Program-made: the position numbers and the translations under genes
The notes under the pieces: model-generated
Database searches by the model: none
What the model was told of the DNA's origin: nothing
What the model saw: the letters and a program-made list of their open reading frames with translations, nothing else
NCBI GenBank assembly: GCA_015057115.1
Contig: SVEZ01000010.1
Coordinates: forward strand, 49,403 to 113,402
Direction: 5' to 3'
DNA length: 64,000 nucleotides
From: Lachnospiraceae bacterium
GTDB taxonomy: Bacteria > Bacillota > Clostridia > Lachnospirales > Lachnospiraceae
Shown here: in pieces, positions 1 to 9,215 of the stretch
Position numbering within the stretch: the first letter of the stretch is position 1
How the letters are laid out: every line of letters starts with the position of its first letter

Positions 1-578
1 TTCCAAATCTGCCGGTTAATGTCCTCCGCAATGCGGCTCTCAATTTCCGCCGCCTGAAGCAGGGCATCTGTTTCCTTTAACATTGCCTGCTGTTTCTCAT
101 CCGCTCCATCTATTCCAAGCCACACGATAGTATACATTCCCTGCTGGGTAATGGAATAGTCCGGGTTGGCAAAAGTAATAATATAGATTAAGGAATCCAC
201 AATCTGTCCCTTTGTCAAAAGCCCTCGTGCACGCTCTCCCGTATCCGCTCCGTTCATCACTGGAATTACCACTGTATGCTCACCTACCGCACCTTCAATG
301 CTCTTTAAGGCTTCTTCCAAGGAATAGGTCTTTACACAAACAAAAATATAATCCTGTACCTCTAAGTCTTCTCCTCTGGCCACAACCTTTTCCGGATGGC
401 AGATTCGCTCCCCCCGATACTCACTGTGAAGCACCAGACCGTTTTTACGGATAGCCTCTCCTCTGGCTCCTCTTGCCACAAAGGTTACATGCTCATAATG
501 GTCTGCCAAAAGCGCTCCCAAATAGCCACCAACGCCCCCCAGACCAACCACTGCAATCTTCTTTTCTTTCAAATCCAT
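1..578 (-). CDS. 2-dehydropantoate 2-reductase family protein (partial, C-terminus outside window)
   Basis: The N-terminal 192 codons of a ketopantoate reductase (PanE/ApbA family), an NADPH-dependent enzyme that makes pantoate for coenzyme A; the family also holds paralogues of unknown substrate. Seen: a Rossmann dinucleotide site VVGLGGVGGYLGALL near residues 9-23, a VKTYSLEEAL stretch after the second strand and a VMNGAD stretch where the family has its conserved Asn. The frame runs off the left edge just after RQIW, where the family's catalytic Lys is expected. ATG at 578 follows AGGAAAAGACAG. It lies 28 nt downstream of the phosphoesterase gene and is probably cotranscribed with it. Which family member this is cannot be settled from half the protein. 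Confidence 0.85.
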   Translation of the reverse strand, partial: MDLKEKKIAVVGLGGVGGYLGALLADHYEHVTFVARGARGEAIRKNGLVLHSEYRGERICHPEKVVARGEDLEVQDYIFVCVKTYSLEEALKSIEGAVGEHTVVIPVMNGADTGERARGLLTKGQIVDSLIYIITFANPDYSITQQGMYTIVWLGIDGADEKQQAMLKETDALLQAAEIESRIAEDINRQIW

Positions 579-606
579 CTGTCTTTTCCTTTCCCGCTTT
601 CTAAAC

Positions 607-1305
607 TCATTCTATAATCAACGCCGGCTTAAACCGCAGATAATCTGCGGACACCAAGCTATATTCCACACCATTGACTTCTCCCAAAAAACTGTCCTGA
701 AAATGCCGTTCCCCATGACAGTGGGAGTAAATCACTTTCTCTACACCATACTCTTCTGCCAACTGTGTAAAGGGACTTTCCTGTTCCCCCACACTGGTAG
801 GCGGATAATGCAAAAACATAAGAAACTTGTGATACCCCGCCGCCTTTGCCGCTTCAAAGCAAGGACGCAGTCGATCTATTTCCCGCTGCCTTATCATCAA
901 AAAATGATCGTAGGTATCCTTCCCTTCATAGCAGACACCTTTTGAACCCACCAAAGCATAATCCTCATAGGTTGTAAAATTATTTTGCAAAAAGAACAAT
1001 CTGTCCTCATACCGGGCATTCAGCAAGTGGGTTTTCTCTGCTTTCCAAAATAAATCGTGGTTCCCGCGCAAAAGGATTTTCCGTCCGGGCAGATTTTCGA
1101 TAAATTCCAAATCTTTCGTTACGTTGTTCATCCTGCCACCCATGCTGTGATCGCCGGTTATAACTACTGTATCTTCCACCAAAACCCTTTTGTTCCAATA
1201 TTTTTCTATTTTCTTTACATGATTTTTCCAGATCGGATCATATTTCTCCATACTTTTATCTACCATAAGATTCAGGTGGAGATCTCCGATGGCATATAAG
1301 CTCAT
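607..1305 (-). CDS. Calcineurin-like metallophosphoesterase
   Basis: A cytoplasmic metal-dependent phosphoesterase of 232 aa. The metal-binding motifs appear in order: GDLH (residues 7-10), GDHS (about 51), GNHD (about 81), LHYPP (about 170) and SHCHG (about 200), which together describe the dinuclear calcineurin fold. The frame extends upstream to 1332, but the ATG at 1305 is preferred because GAGGAAAAAGC lies just before it and the protein then begins directly at the first beta strand. It is followed closely by the ketopantoate reductase gene. The substrate is unknown; the family includes nucleotide and phosphodiester hydrolases. Confidence 0.85.
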   Translation of the reverse strand: MSLYAIGDLHLNLMVDKSMEKYDPIWKNHVKKIEKYWNKRVLVEDTVVITGDHSMGGRMNNVTKDLEFIENLPGRKILLRGNHDLFWKAEKTHLLNARYEDRLFFLQNNFTTYEDYALVGSKGVCYEGKDTYDHFLMIRQREIDRLRPCFEAAKAAGYHKFLMFLHYPPTSVGEQESPFTQLAEEYGVEKVIYSHCHGERHFQDSFLGEVNGVEYSLVSADYLRFKPALIIE

Positions 1306-1338
1306 GCTTTTTCCTCGATTCTTTCGTTTCATTTAGAA

Positions 1339-1368
1339 AAGCCGCCGCCATACAACCGGCGACGGCTT
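1339..1368 (-). terminator. Rho-independent terminator after the ornithine cyclodeaminase-like gene
   Basis: Stem AAGCCGTCGCC / GGCGGCGGCTT (one mismatch) with an 8-nt loop, followed on the minus strand by TTTTCT. It sits 16 nt beyond the stop of the gene at 1384-2490. Confidence 0.75.
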
Positions 1369-1383
1369 CAAATATCTTACAAA

Positions 1384-2490
1384 TTAGTCTTCTTTCTTAA
1401 GGCCAAGGCTCTTAGCAACGTTTACAATGAAGTCCTGTACGTTGGTAACAATACCATGTGCAGATAAGCTTCCTCTGTCAGCCAGCTTGTTAACAACGAA
1501 CTCTGCGATATCTACGCAGTAGAAGTATACTTCACGAACGGTTCCGTCCGGCATTACACGGTAAGATGGAGTCATGTTACCGGTTGCAATGGTATGAAGC
1601 ATAGTTGCCATACAAATTACGGTTGTTGCTCCACGAACCTCGTCACGCATACGGTTAGCGCCTTCATAAACATCTCCGTAAACCGGAGGTAACGGACCAT
1701 CATCACGAATGGAACCGCATAATACATACGGTACGTTGCACTCTTCCAATGTGGAGATGATACCGCCGTGTAAATTCTCCTGCTTGATGAATTCCTTAAT
1801 GGAACCATAGTAACGAGCACGGTTAATGGTGTCTAAGTGATTGTAGTGACCCATTGGCATGTTCTCGGTTGTGTAAATATCCTGTCCCAAAGCTGTTCCA
1901 AGATAAGCACCTTCCAAATCATGGGTTGCCAATGCATTACCTGCAAGTACTGCATGAACATATCCGTTCTTAATCAATGCGGAGAATGCAGAACGTGCAT
2001 CCTGGTCAAAAGCGAATGCAGGTCCTAAAACCCAAACAATCTTACCATTGTCTCTGTCGTGCTGTAATACATCACGAAGAATATCATAATCTTTAGAGAA
2101 TGCAGTTTCTCTGGAACGTCCGGTACGGAATGCGAAGGTATCGTCATTTCCTTCCGGTTTGTCTGTTTCAAAACCGTTTGGATATACATAAATTCCTTCT
2201 TCACACTTCTCGGTTCTTCCTACAACTACCAAATCGCCTTTGTATAAGTTACGGAACTCGATTACCTGAATCTTTCCATCCTTATATACTGCTACACAGT
2301 CCATACGGCTTTCTTCAGCGAAAAGCCATTTTCCGTCAATCTTGAAATATTCCGGATAAATGCTCATTGCATGATACTGTTCCGGTGCCACACCATCGCG
2401 TGGGCAAGCCTCTAATTTACAGTTCGGTGCATTCACAAAAATCTCCTGGGTAAAATCCGGAGCGGTATATTTTGCTAATTTTAAGCTCAT
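1384..2490 (-). CDS. TIGR00300/LOR-SDH family protein, likely archaeal-type ornithine cyclodeaminase
   Basis: A 368-aa protein that I match to the TIGR00300 (LOR/SDH) family. Its characterised relatives are the Methanococcus ornithine cyclodeaminase and the C-terminal half of cyanobacterial AgrE/ArgZ, which convert ornithine to proline plus ammonia using bound NAD. Seen: an N-terminal beta-rich domain (residues 1-110, with CPRDGVAPE), a central segment with KIVWVLGPAFAF and VLAGNALATHD, and a C-terminal segment with LCGSIRDDGPLPPVYGD and ATMLHTIATGN, which resembles the dinucleotide-binding part. The ATG at 2490 follows GGGAGGAATAAT; the frame extends to 2574 but that extension lacks a ribosome binding site. 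It has its own promoter and terminator, so it is probably monocistronic. The family call is from memory of conserved motifs and the substrate is inferred. Confidence 0.65.
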   Translation of the reverse strand: MSLKLAKYTAPDFTQEIFVNAPNCKLEACPRDGVAPEQYHAMSIYPEYFKIDGKWLFAEESRMDCVAVYKDGKIQVIEFRNLYKGDLVVVGRTEKCEEGIYVYPNGFETDKPEGNDDTFAFRTGRSRETAFSKDYDILRDVLQHDRDNGKIVWVLGPAFAFDQDARSAFSALIKNGYVHAVLAGNALATHDLEGAYLGTALGQDIYTTENMPMGHYNHLDTINRARYYGSIKEFIKQENLHGGIISTLEECNVPYVLCGSIRDDGPLPPVYGDVYEGANRMRDEVRGATTVICMATMLHTIATGNMTPSYRVMPDGTVREVYFYCVDIAEFVVNKLADRGSLSAHGIVTNVQDFIVNVAKSLGLKKED

Positions 2491-2537
2491 ATTATTCCTC
2501 CCTATACTACAAAAATCATTTACTACCTTATATCCGC

Positions 2538-2566
2538 TATATACTATTAAAACAAAAACTTGACAA
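2538..2566 (-). promoter_or_regulatory. Sigma-A-type promoter for the ornithine cyclodeaminase-like gene
   Basis: On the minus strand TTGTCA (2566-2561), 17-nt spacer, TATATA (2543-2538), about 45 nt before the start codon. Confidence 0.5.
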
Positions 2567-2627
2567 TATTGCAACCCCTAACCCGTGTTTTTTTTATGTT
2601 CTTAAGGTGCAATTTAACAGGACAAAA

Positions 2628-2656
2628 CGGGTGCTTTACTTATCATAAAGCACCCG
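2628..2656 (-). terminator. Terminator after the chemoreceptor gene
   Basis: Perfect 11-bp stem CGGGTGCTTTA / TAAAGCACCCG with a 7-nt loop, then TTTTG on the minus strand. It lies 25 nt past the stop codon at 2682. Confidence 0.8.
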
Positions 2657-2681
2657 CAATTTCTGTCAGATTATATGCTGT

Positions 2682-4673
2682 TTATAACTGGAATCGATCC
2701 ACAACTGCATTCAAATCCTGTACCACATGTTCAAGCTGAGTCATGGCACTTCCAATATTCTCAATCTCAGCATTCTGCTGTTCCATCTTGGATGCAATTT
2801 CCTGACTGGAAGCAGATAACTCTTCCGTCTCGCTGGAGATATCGGAGAACTTGTCTACAACCACTTCCTTGCTGCTGTTTAAGTTATTCAATGCATCACC
2901 TACAGAACTGATATCTGCACTTACCTGAGATATCTTATCCATAATTCCTGCAAAGATTTCCTGGGTTGTATCCATAGCTTCGATACACTCGTCTGTCTTA
3001 CCCTGCATCTGGCCCATCTGACCGGTTACATTTCCGATTTCAACCTGAATTTCGGAAATAATAGTGGTAATCTCGCCGGTTGCACTGGCTGTCTGCTCTG
3101 CAAGCTTTCCAATCTCTTCCGCAACTACTGCGAATCCTCTTCCGGCCTCTCCTGCACGGGCAGCCTCGATAGAAGCATTTAATGCTAACAGAGAAGTCTG
3201 CTCTGCAATGGAACTAATGGTCTGGCTGATGCCGTCGATGGAGGTAGATTTCTGTGACAAGCTCTGTACGCTGCTGCTTGCAACCTGCTGAATCTCCTGA
3301 GTTTCTCTAACCTGAGTTGCCAACTGCTGGATAGATGTTCTTCCGCTTGCAGTTGCCTTAATGGATTCTTCTGCTGCTTCACGCATACCGGAGGTCTTCT
3401 CGGAAATGTTATCCATTTCAAATGCAAAGTTGTTCAGGTTCTCATTTGCAATCTGGGTCTGCTCTGCAACTTCACTTACTGCAATACTTACCTGCTGGAT
3501 GGTATCCACTACGGAAGCATTATTATCAACAGAGTGTTCCACGGAACCATATACATTATTAAATTCGTCCGCCAAAATAGAGGTGACATTTACTAACTGT
3601 TCAATAATATCATGTAATTCTTTACTTAAGGATGCAACCGCCATCTTCATGGCACTGATTTCATCGTGTCTTCTGTCAGGCTTTACTTCTTCCACCTTAA
3701 GTTCAAGATCCTTCAGTCGCATAATCTGCTTCTGCATTGCAATAATCGGTTTGGTAATGCTTCTTCCGAACAGCGCAATGATAATTGCGGAAAGAACACC
3801 AAGTACAATTGCAATGATAACTAATCCGCGAACGGTATTATTAACCGCCTTGGTATATACACTGGTAGGTGTTACGGTGTATATCATCCAACCGTTGGAT
3901 GGGATTTCTGCGCCCTTAATATATTTGGTCTTACCATCATAATCCTTAAAGGATCCACCGGATTTCATTGCTCCGGTATATTTGCCGCCCAATACATCAT
4001 TAATGGTATGAACGGTTTCATCTTTCATTACAAATTCATCATTTGGATGTAATACAATGGTTCCATCGTCAGTAGTCATAAACGCGTAGGTTCCATCACT
4101 GGTATCAACCGTTTCATCCAACATGGTAAATAAAGTATCCAAAGAAAGGTCTTCACCAACTACACCATTGTTTCCCGGTCTCTGGAAAGCTCTTGCTGCG
4201 GTAATAACCATTCCGCCTGTAAGAGTATCTACATACGGTGCTGTAAATACCTTCTTATCGGGAGATGCCTGCGCATCGGTATTCCAAGGACGGGTAGTAT
4301 AATCGAAATCCGCCGGAAGCTCCGCATCAATACAAAGATGCTTGTCTGAAGAAAATCCGGTATAAATAATCTGAATATTGTCCGACCCTTTCTTCGCCTG
4401 AATACAATATTCCAAAACTTTTTCATAATCTACTTCACCTAACCCCGCCATATATGCTGCTGTATAATCTACGACGGATGTCTCCCGCTCCATCCACGCA
4501 TTCACTGCGGCAGCATAATGAGATGTCCTACTCTGCTGTAACGCACTGTAGTTGGTATTGGTTGACGTTGTCATCTGCATCGCTGCAAACACAGATGCAA
4601 TCACAACGGCGCCAATACAAATTCCGGAAAAGAGTACTATCAATCTGGTACGAATACTTTTCACTTTTTTCAT
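2682..4673 (-). CDS. Methyl-accepting chemotaxis protein with extracellular Cache sensor
   Basis: A 663-aa transmembrane chemoreceptor. Order: N-terminal transmembrane helix (about 8-30), a periplasmic double-Cache-type sensor of roughly 250 residues containing RPWNTDA and [10 protein letters not shown], a second transmembrane helix (about 280-305), a HAMP linker ([13 protein letters not shown]) and a long cytoplasmic coiled coil. The signalling tip is clear: [18 protein letters not shown] followed by [15 protein letters not shown]. Double-Cache receptors often bind amino acids or other small metabolites; the ligand here is unknown. A GTG at 4682 also heads the frame, but the ATG at 4673 has AGGTGG at better spacing. 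No che or flagellar genes are in the window, so the signalling partners are encoded elsewhere. Confidence 0.93.
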   Translation of the reverse strand: MKKVKSIRTRLIVLFSGICIGAVVIASVFAAMQMTTSTNTNYSALQQSRTSHYAAAVNAWMERETSVVDYTAAYMAGLGEVDYEKVLEYCIQAKKGSDNIQIIYTGFSSDKHLCIDAELPADFDYTTRPWNTDAQASPDKKVFTAPYVDTLTGGMVITAARAFQRPGNNGVVGEDLSLDTLFTMLDETVDTSDGTYAFMTTDDGTIVLHPNDEFVMKDETVHTINDVLGGKYTGAMKSGGSFKDYDGKTKYIKGAEIPSNGWMIYTVTPTSVYTKAVNNTVRGLVIIAIVLGVLSAIIIALFGRSITKPIIAMQKQIMRLKDLELKVEEVKPDRRHDEISAMKMAVASLSKELHDIIEQLVNVTSILADEFNNVYGSVEHSVDNNASVVDTIQQVSIAVSEVAEQTQIANENLNNFAFEMDNISEKTSGMREAAEESIKATASGRTSIQQLATQVRETQEIQQVASSSVQSLSQKSTSIDGISQTISSIAEQTSLLALNASIEAARAGEAGRGFAVVAEEIGKLAEQTASATGEITTIISEIQVEIGNVTGQMGQMQGKTDECIEAMDTTQEIFAGIMDKISQVSADISSVGDALNNLNSSKEVVVDKFSDISSETEELSASSQEIASKMEQQNAEIENIGSAMTQLEHVVQDLNAVVDRFQL

Positions 4674-4800
4674 GATGTCCACCTCACACTCTCATTAGTC
4701 TGAAACTATGTTGCTAATACGCTTGTAGTCTACGGAATAATTCTACCAAGATATTGTGATTTTTTCTTGAACGTCATGTGTCAGTTCTAAATTTTTTTCG

Positions 4801-5718
4801 CTATCTCTCGTTATTTTCTGACTTCTTATCCGATTTATTGAACATGTAAATACCAAGCAGGGTTACAAGGATTCCCACCCCATGCCAAATGCTGAAGTTT
4901 TCCTTTAAAAAGATTACACCGGCAGCCACGGAAATTACCGCTGTCAGATTGGCAAAAGACGCTGTTTCCTGACTGGTCATGCCACCTGCGGCATAATTCA
5001 GACAGAAAAATGCTACCACGGAGGAAAGGATTGAGAGGTAAAACAGTGCCACCAAAAATTCCGTTTTTGCAAAAAGCGGTAAAATTAAGGTCACATCTCC
5101 ATTTAACTTCGCCACACCCAATACAGCAAACACTACTGCTGCCAAAAAGAACATGGTATAGGTTCTCTCAAAAGGCGTAAAGTCCTCCGCATATTTTCTG
5201 GTCAGTACATTAAACATGGAGCCGCAGAAAACCGCTACACAAAGGCACAGCACGCCAAAAAGTGTGACGCCCCCTTCACTTCTCTCAGACAGAGAAAGAA
5301 TTGATACTCCCACCACCGAAATCACTGCAAATACCAGCTTCTTCGGCACAAAAGACTCTTTATTGACAGGTATGGACAATAAATATGCCACCACCGGTAT
5401 GATACCGATCATCATACCGGAAAAAGAGGAGCTGGTACTTTTAATACCATAATTCTCCGCCAAAAAGTATACTACCGGCTGGCAAATTCCAATAGCTAAA
5501 AGGGGAAGAAGCTTCTTCCCCTTTAGGTTTAATTTACCCACTTTAAAAATTGCCAGGCAAGTCAGTATGAAAAAACTCACCATAAACCGGATGCCTAAAA
5601 ACACCTCCGGTGAGGTATAGGAAAGAGCAATCTTACTGGCCATAAAACTGAAACCAAAGATTGTATTTCCCAGAATAATTGCTAAATAAGATTTCTTCCT
5701 TTTACTTAACGTTCCCAT
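4801..5718 (-). CDS. DMT-superfamily (EamA) membrane transporter
   Basis: A 305-aa integral membrane protein with about ten hydrophobic helices arranged as two EamA repeats. It opens with LAIILGNTIFGFSFMASK and the second repeat ends in the family-typical SILSSVVAFFCLNYA and VISVAAGVIFLKENF segments, followed by a Lys-rich tail. EamA proteins export or exchange amino acids, nucleotides or other metabolites; the substrate is not predictable. Its start lies inside the last codons of the upstream beta-CASP gene (13-nt overlap), which implies translational coupling. Confidence 0.88.
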   Translation of the reverse strand: MGTLSKRKKSYLAIILGNTIFGFSFMASKIALSYTSPEVFLGIRFMVSFFILTCLAIFKVGKLNLKGKKLLPLLAIGICQPVVYFLAENYGIKSTSSSFSGMMIGIIPVVAYLLSIPVNKESFVPKKLVFAVISVVGVSILSLSERSEGGVTLFGVLCLCVAVFCGSMFNVLTRKYAEDFTPFERTYTMFFLAAVVFAVLGVAKLNGDVTLILPLFAKTEFLVALFYLSILSSVVAFFCLNYAAGGMTSQETASFANLTAVISVAAGVIFLKENFSIWHGVGILVTLLGIYMFNKSDKKSENNER

Positions 5719-7304
5719 TTATCACATAAGGCATTGATCTGATCCGCAAATTTTCCCAGATCTTTATTAGCCATTCCTTTACATTTATGTATTACTGCCA
5801 TCAGCCTCTCCCCTGCAAGTACCAGACGATCAAACACGTTATTGGTACGAAGCTTCTGTGCTTTTTTCTCTACTTTAATGTGGCTGCCTTCCGCCACCTG
5901 TGTTCCGCTTATAAGGTCAAAAGCGTCTCCACTGTATGGTGCGTAAGCCTCCAGACCAAGGTCTCTTTTCAGATGGTCCGCAAAGCCCACTGCAGTGGTT
6001 TCTTCACCATGCACCACAAAAACCTTCTGGGGCTTTTTCGTAAAAGATGCAATCCATTCGGTTAAATGATTGTAATCCGCATGACCGCTGATTCCAGGAA
6101 GATTTACAATAGGCGCTTTTACCTCTACTTCTTCTCCGAAAAGTCTTACACTCTGCACACCACCCAACAGCGCATGACCTAAGGTTCCCGGAACCTGATA
6201 ACCCACAAAGAGAATGGTGGACTCCGGTCTCCACAGATTATGCTTCAGATGGTGGCGGATACGTCCCGCCTCACACATACCGGAAGCGGAAAGAATAACC
6301 TTTGGCTTCGGGTCATAGTTAATGGCACGGGATTCATCACTGGTTACCGCTGTCTTTAATCCCTCAAAACGGATGGGATTCACACCGGAGCTTACCAAAT
6401 GACTGGCCTCTGTATTAAAGCAATCCTCCACATTCTTATGGAAAACACCGGTTGCTTCAATGGCCATGGGGCTGTCAATCCATACTTCAAAATGCTGATA
6501 TTCCGGTAAAAGTGCCTCTGCCTTAATTCTTCGCATAAAGTAAAGAAGCTCCTGGGTTCTACCTACAGAAAATGCAGGAATTACCAGGTTACCTCCCCTG
6601 TCAAAGGTTGATTTGATAAGTTTGGCCAATTCCACCGCATAATCCGGCGGTGTATCGTGGTTACGATTACCATAAGTAGATTCCATAACCACAAAATCCG
6701 CATCTTTAATATATTCCGGATTCTTAATAAGCGGTCGGTTTCCATTTCCGATATCACCGGAAAAAACAATTTTACGGGTTGTTTTATTCTCTGTAATCCA
6801 CATTTCTATGGAAGAAGATCCCAAAAGATGTCCCGCATCCACAAAACGCACGGAAAGTCCCGGGCAAACATCAATCAAATCATGATAATTGCAGGACGTA
6901 AAATGCTCTAAAACCCCGTTGGCATCATCCAAATTATACAGTGGAACAATCAAATCCTTACCGGCACGACGGCCTTTTCGGTTCTTCCACTCCGCTTCAA
7001 ACATCTGGATATGGGCGGAATCTTTCAACATAATGCTACACAACTCGCATGTTGCCTTGGTTGCGAAAATCTCTCCCCTGAATCCATGGCTGTATAACAA
7101 AGGAAGCAAACCGGAATGATCAATATGTGCATGGGTTATAAAAACATAATCAATCAATGCCGGATTCACCGGAATCTCCTGATTTACATAAAGGTCCGGT
7201 CCCTGTTCCATACCACAATCCACCAGAATGTGCTTGTCGTTAAACTTCAAATAATGACAGCTTCCCGTAACCTCACGGTCAGCGCCCAAAAATTCAAGTA
7301 TCAT
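5706..7304 (-). CDS. MBL-fold beta-CASP metallohydrolase, RNase-like
   Basis: A 532-aa protein with a metallo-beta-lactamase core and an inserted beta-CASP domain, as in CPSF73/Ysh1-type nucleases. Seen: FLGADREVTGSCHYL at the N-terminus, the zinc motif HAHIDHSG (about 58-65), DAGHLLGSS, VFSGDIGNGNRPL, MESTYGNRNHD, the beta-CASP region with SASGMCEAGRIRHHL, then GISGHADY and FVVHGEE of the RNA-specificity module. About 80 extra residues at the C-terminus are basic and helical. Bacterial members are RNases or unassigned; targets here are unknown. It overlaps the downstream transporter gene. Confidence 0.9.
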   Translation of the reverse strand: MILEFLGADREVTGSCHYLKFNDKHILVDCGMEQGPDLYVNQEIPVNPALIDYVFITHAHIDHSGLLPLLYSHGFRGEIFATKATCELCSIMLKDSAHIQMFEAEWKNRKGRRAGKDLIVPLYNLDDANGVLEHFTSCNYHDLIDVCPGLSVRFVDAGHLLGSSSIEMWITENKTTRKIVFSGDIGNGNRPLIKNPEYIKDADFVVMESTYGNRNHDTPPDYAVELAKLIKSTFDRGGNLVIPAFSVGRTQELLYFMRRIKAEALLPEYQHFEVWIDSPMAIEATGVFHKNVEDCFNTEASHLVSSGVNPIRFEGLKTAVTSDESRAINYDPKPKVILSASGMCEAGRIRHHLKHNLWRPESTILFVGYQVPGTLGHALLGGVQSVRLFGEEVEVKAPIVNLPGISGHADYNHLTEWIASFTKKPQKVFVVHGEETTAVGFADHLKRDLGLEAYAPYSGDAFDLISGTQVAEGSHIKVEKKAQKLRTNNVFDRLVLAGERLMAVIHKCKGMANKDLGKFADQINALCDKWER

Positions 7305-7324
7305 AGGTCACACTCCTATACATA

Positions 7325-7344
7325 TTAAGATAGTTTTATCTTAA
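7325..7344. promoter_or_regulatory. AT-rich 8-bp inverted repeat upstream of the beta-CASP gene
   Basis: TTAAGATA-N4-TATCTTAA is a perfect dyad 20 nt upstream of the start codon at 7304. It could be an operator or a weak hairpin; there is no T-run to make it a clear terminator. Confidence 0.35.
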
Positions 7345-7375
7345 CATAGATGTGGTATATTCACAAGGCAACGCC

Positions 7376-8599
7376 CTATTTTTCATACAATAGTCTAAAT
7401 TGCTTTTTATCCACCAATGCCAGCAGGAAAACGATACCGATTGCCAGCGCGCCAACGACACCAATCATCTCCCATGCCACGGTAAATCCCTTCGTATCCA
7501 CCAGTTTTCCCACTACCAGATTTCCGATGGCAGAAAAACCGCCGTTAAAAATCATAAGTATGGAATTTACACGTCCCCAATGGGTTGAGGGAATTCGCCT
7601 TGTCATATAAGGCGAACCACCCAACACATTGAAAATTTCTCCAAGAGTAAACACTGTCATAAAAAGGAAATACAAAAGAATCATCCGTCCTGCAAAGCTG
7701 CAGCTAAAAAGTCCCGCAACAATCAAGGTCTCGCCGATTACCATCTTTCGAACGTCTTTTATTCTTCCAAAAGCAGCGGTAATAAGTGGTGTTCCCACAA
7801 CCACCACAAATCCATTGATACTGGTCATCATACCAAACCAGGTTGCTCCATCCGCACCGTACAAATTCTCCATATTAAGCGGCAACAGATAGTTAAACTG
7901 GGAGTACACCAATCCCGCAAACCCGGTTGCGATAAAATATAAGAAGAAGGTTTTTCTCTCTTTTAAAACTTCCCATAATTTTACGCCTTCTTTCTTTTCC
8001 TCGTACTCGCTGACATGCTTTTTATCCACCTGCAATCTTTTTACAAAGAGGAAAATCAACACTGTGGATGAAAAGGTTGCAAGGGAAGTAATAATAAATG
8101 CCAGCCACAAATAGTGCTTAAACAACAATCCCCCCAATGTGGGCGCCAGCACCAATCCCAGGTTTCCGCCTAAATACTGCAAGCTGTAGGCATGTTCTCT
8201 GCTGTCACCGTCACTCAAATCCGCCACAATGGCATCATAGGACGGTCCCTCAATGGTGGCAAACACGCCCGCCACATAGAACAGCACGACACTGATAAAA
8301 GACAGCGGTATGATACCACTTATGAAAAAGCAGATAACCGTTACCATATCACAGCAAATAATGACCCACTTCCGGTTCAGGGTATCTGCCACTTTTCCGC
8401 CAAGTAAAACCGCCGGCAACTGCACAATTCCCATAACCATGGAAATTGTGGCAATGGTGGTGGCGGAATATCCTAATTTATTTTTTAATATCAGGGTCAT
8501 AATCGGCCAGATAAGAGAGCCCATGCTGGTTACGATACGACCGAAAAACAGGATATAAATTTCCCTGCTCAAGTTTTTGTATTGCTGTAAAAATCTCAT
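7376..8599 (-). CDS. Major facilitator superfamily transporter (drug/metabolite efflux type)
   Basis: A 407-aa protein with about 12 hydrophobic helices. The signature loop between helices 2 and 3 is present as GGKVADTLNRKW (about residues 68-79), and an acidic/basic cytoplasmic loop with KKHVSEYEEKKEG separates the two six-helix halves. This is the layout of the DHA1 efflux group, but the substrate is unknown. Its ATG overlaps the stop of the 37-codon ORF upstream (ATGA). Confidence 0.88.
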   Translation of the reverse strand: MRFLQQYKNLSREIYILFFGRIVTSMGSLIWPIMTLILKNKLGYSATTIATISMVMGIVQLPAVLLGGKVADTLNRKWVIICCDMVTVICFFISGIIPLSFISVVLFYVAGVFATIEGPSYDAIVADLSDGDSREHAYSLQYLGGNLGLVLAPTLGGLLFKHYLWLAFIITSLATFSSTVLIFLFVKRLQVDKKHVSEYEEKKEGVKLWEVLKERKTFFLYFIATGFAGLVYSQFNYLLPLNMENLYGADGATWFGMMTSINGFVVVVGTPLITAAFGRIKDVRKMVIGETLIVAGLFSCSFAGRMILLYFLFMTVFTLGEIFNVLGGSPYMTRRIPSTHWGRVNSILMIFNGGFSAIGNLVVGKLVDTKGFTVAWEMIGVVGALAIGIVFLLALVDKKQFRLLYEK

Positions 8600-8709
8600 A
8601 TGTTGCTCCTTTTTATTTCTCTTTTCTTCCCCTTTACACTTTTGAGGTGTTGATTTTCAATTTCCCGTACACGAAATGCCAGCTCTTCGAATTCTTTTTC
8701 ATTTTTCAC
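8596..8709 (-). CDS. Possible 37-aa charged micro-ORF coupling the acetyltransferase and MFS genes
   Basis: The frame opens with GTG overlapping the stop of the acetyltransferase gene (GTGA) and closes with TGA overlapping the ATG of the MFS gene (ATGA). The peptide is highly charged and helical (KEFEELAFRVREIENQHL). Four-base overlaps at both ends are the pattern of translationally coupled genes, but there is no independent ribosome binding site and I recognise no family. It may be a genuine small gene, a coupling device or a gene remnant. Confidence 0.3.
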   Translation of the reverse strand: MKNEKEFEELAFRVREIENQHLKSVKGKKREIKRSNI

Positions 8710-9188
8710 CTGTTCTCATAGATTTTTTGAAACAGCAAAACCGGCGCTCCTTCCGTATTACACTCCTCTTTAACAAGTGTAAAACCATGTTTTTGAAGGA
8801 TTCTTTGGGAACCGATATTCGCAGGATCTGTAATGGCATTTACTTGCTCTCCGTTTTTTAACATCTTTAGTAGCTTTCCAACTAACGCCGTACCATAGCC
8901 CTGATTCCAATACTTAGGAAGAAGCATGTATTCGATTTCGGCAACGCTATCTTCCTCGTTCCAAAGGATTGCTCCCATCCCAATATACTCTTCTTCCTCT
9001 TCTCCAACGAAAACCTTATACGTGCCAAATGGTAATTCTGACACATTTTGCCTGACTATCCATTGAAAAAGCATGTTTGCTTCCTCTGGGGTGAAAGTGC
9101 GTCCATAATTCATCTGCATTAGCTTTTCGTTAAAAACAAGCTGTGTATAAAGCTGTTTGTCACTTTCCTTATATTTTTCCAATCTCAT
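8706..9188 (-). CDS. GNAT-family N-acetyltransferase
   Basis: A 160-aa acetyl-CoA-dependent acetyltransferase with RimJ/RimL-like features. Motif A is visible as MLLPKYWNQGYGTALVGKLL (about residues 92-111), with the Q/R-x-x-G-x-G/A pyrophosphate loop as NQGYGTA, and motif B as NIGSQRILQKHGF near 124-136. The acceptor cannot be predicted. It heads a likely operon with the micro-ORF and the MFS pump, so a resistance or detoxification role is possible but unproven. Confidence 0.88.
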   Translation of the reverse strand: MRLEKYKESDKQLYTQLVFNEKLMQMNYGRTFTPEEANMLFQWIVRQNVSELPFGTYKVFVGEEEEEYIGMGAILWNEEDSVAEIEYMLLPKYWNQGYGTALVGKLLKMLKNGEQVNAITDPANIGSQRILQKHGFTLVKEECNTEGAPVLLFQKIYENR

Positions 9189-9215
9189 CTCTCATTGTCC
9201 CTCGCCTGTGATGAG

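Noticed and set aside
3361..3942. Plus-strand ORF of 193 codons inside the chemoreceptor gene
   Set aside because: It is antisense to well-conserved HAMP and signalling sequences; codon bias explains it.
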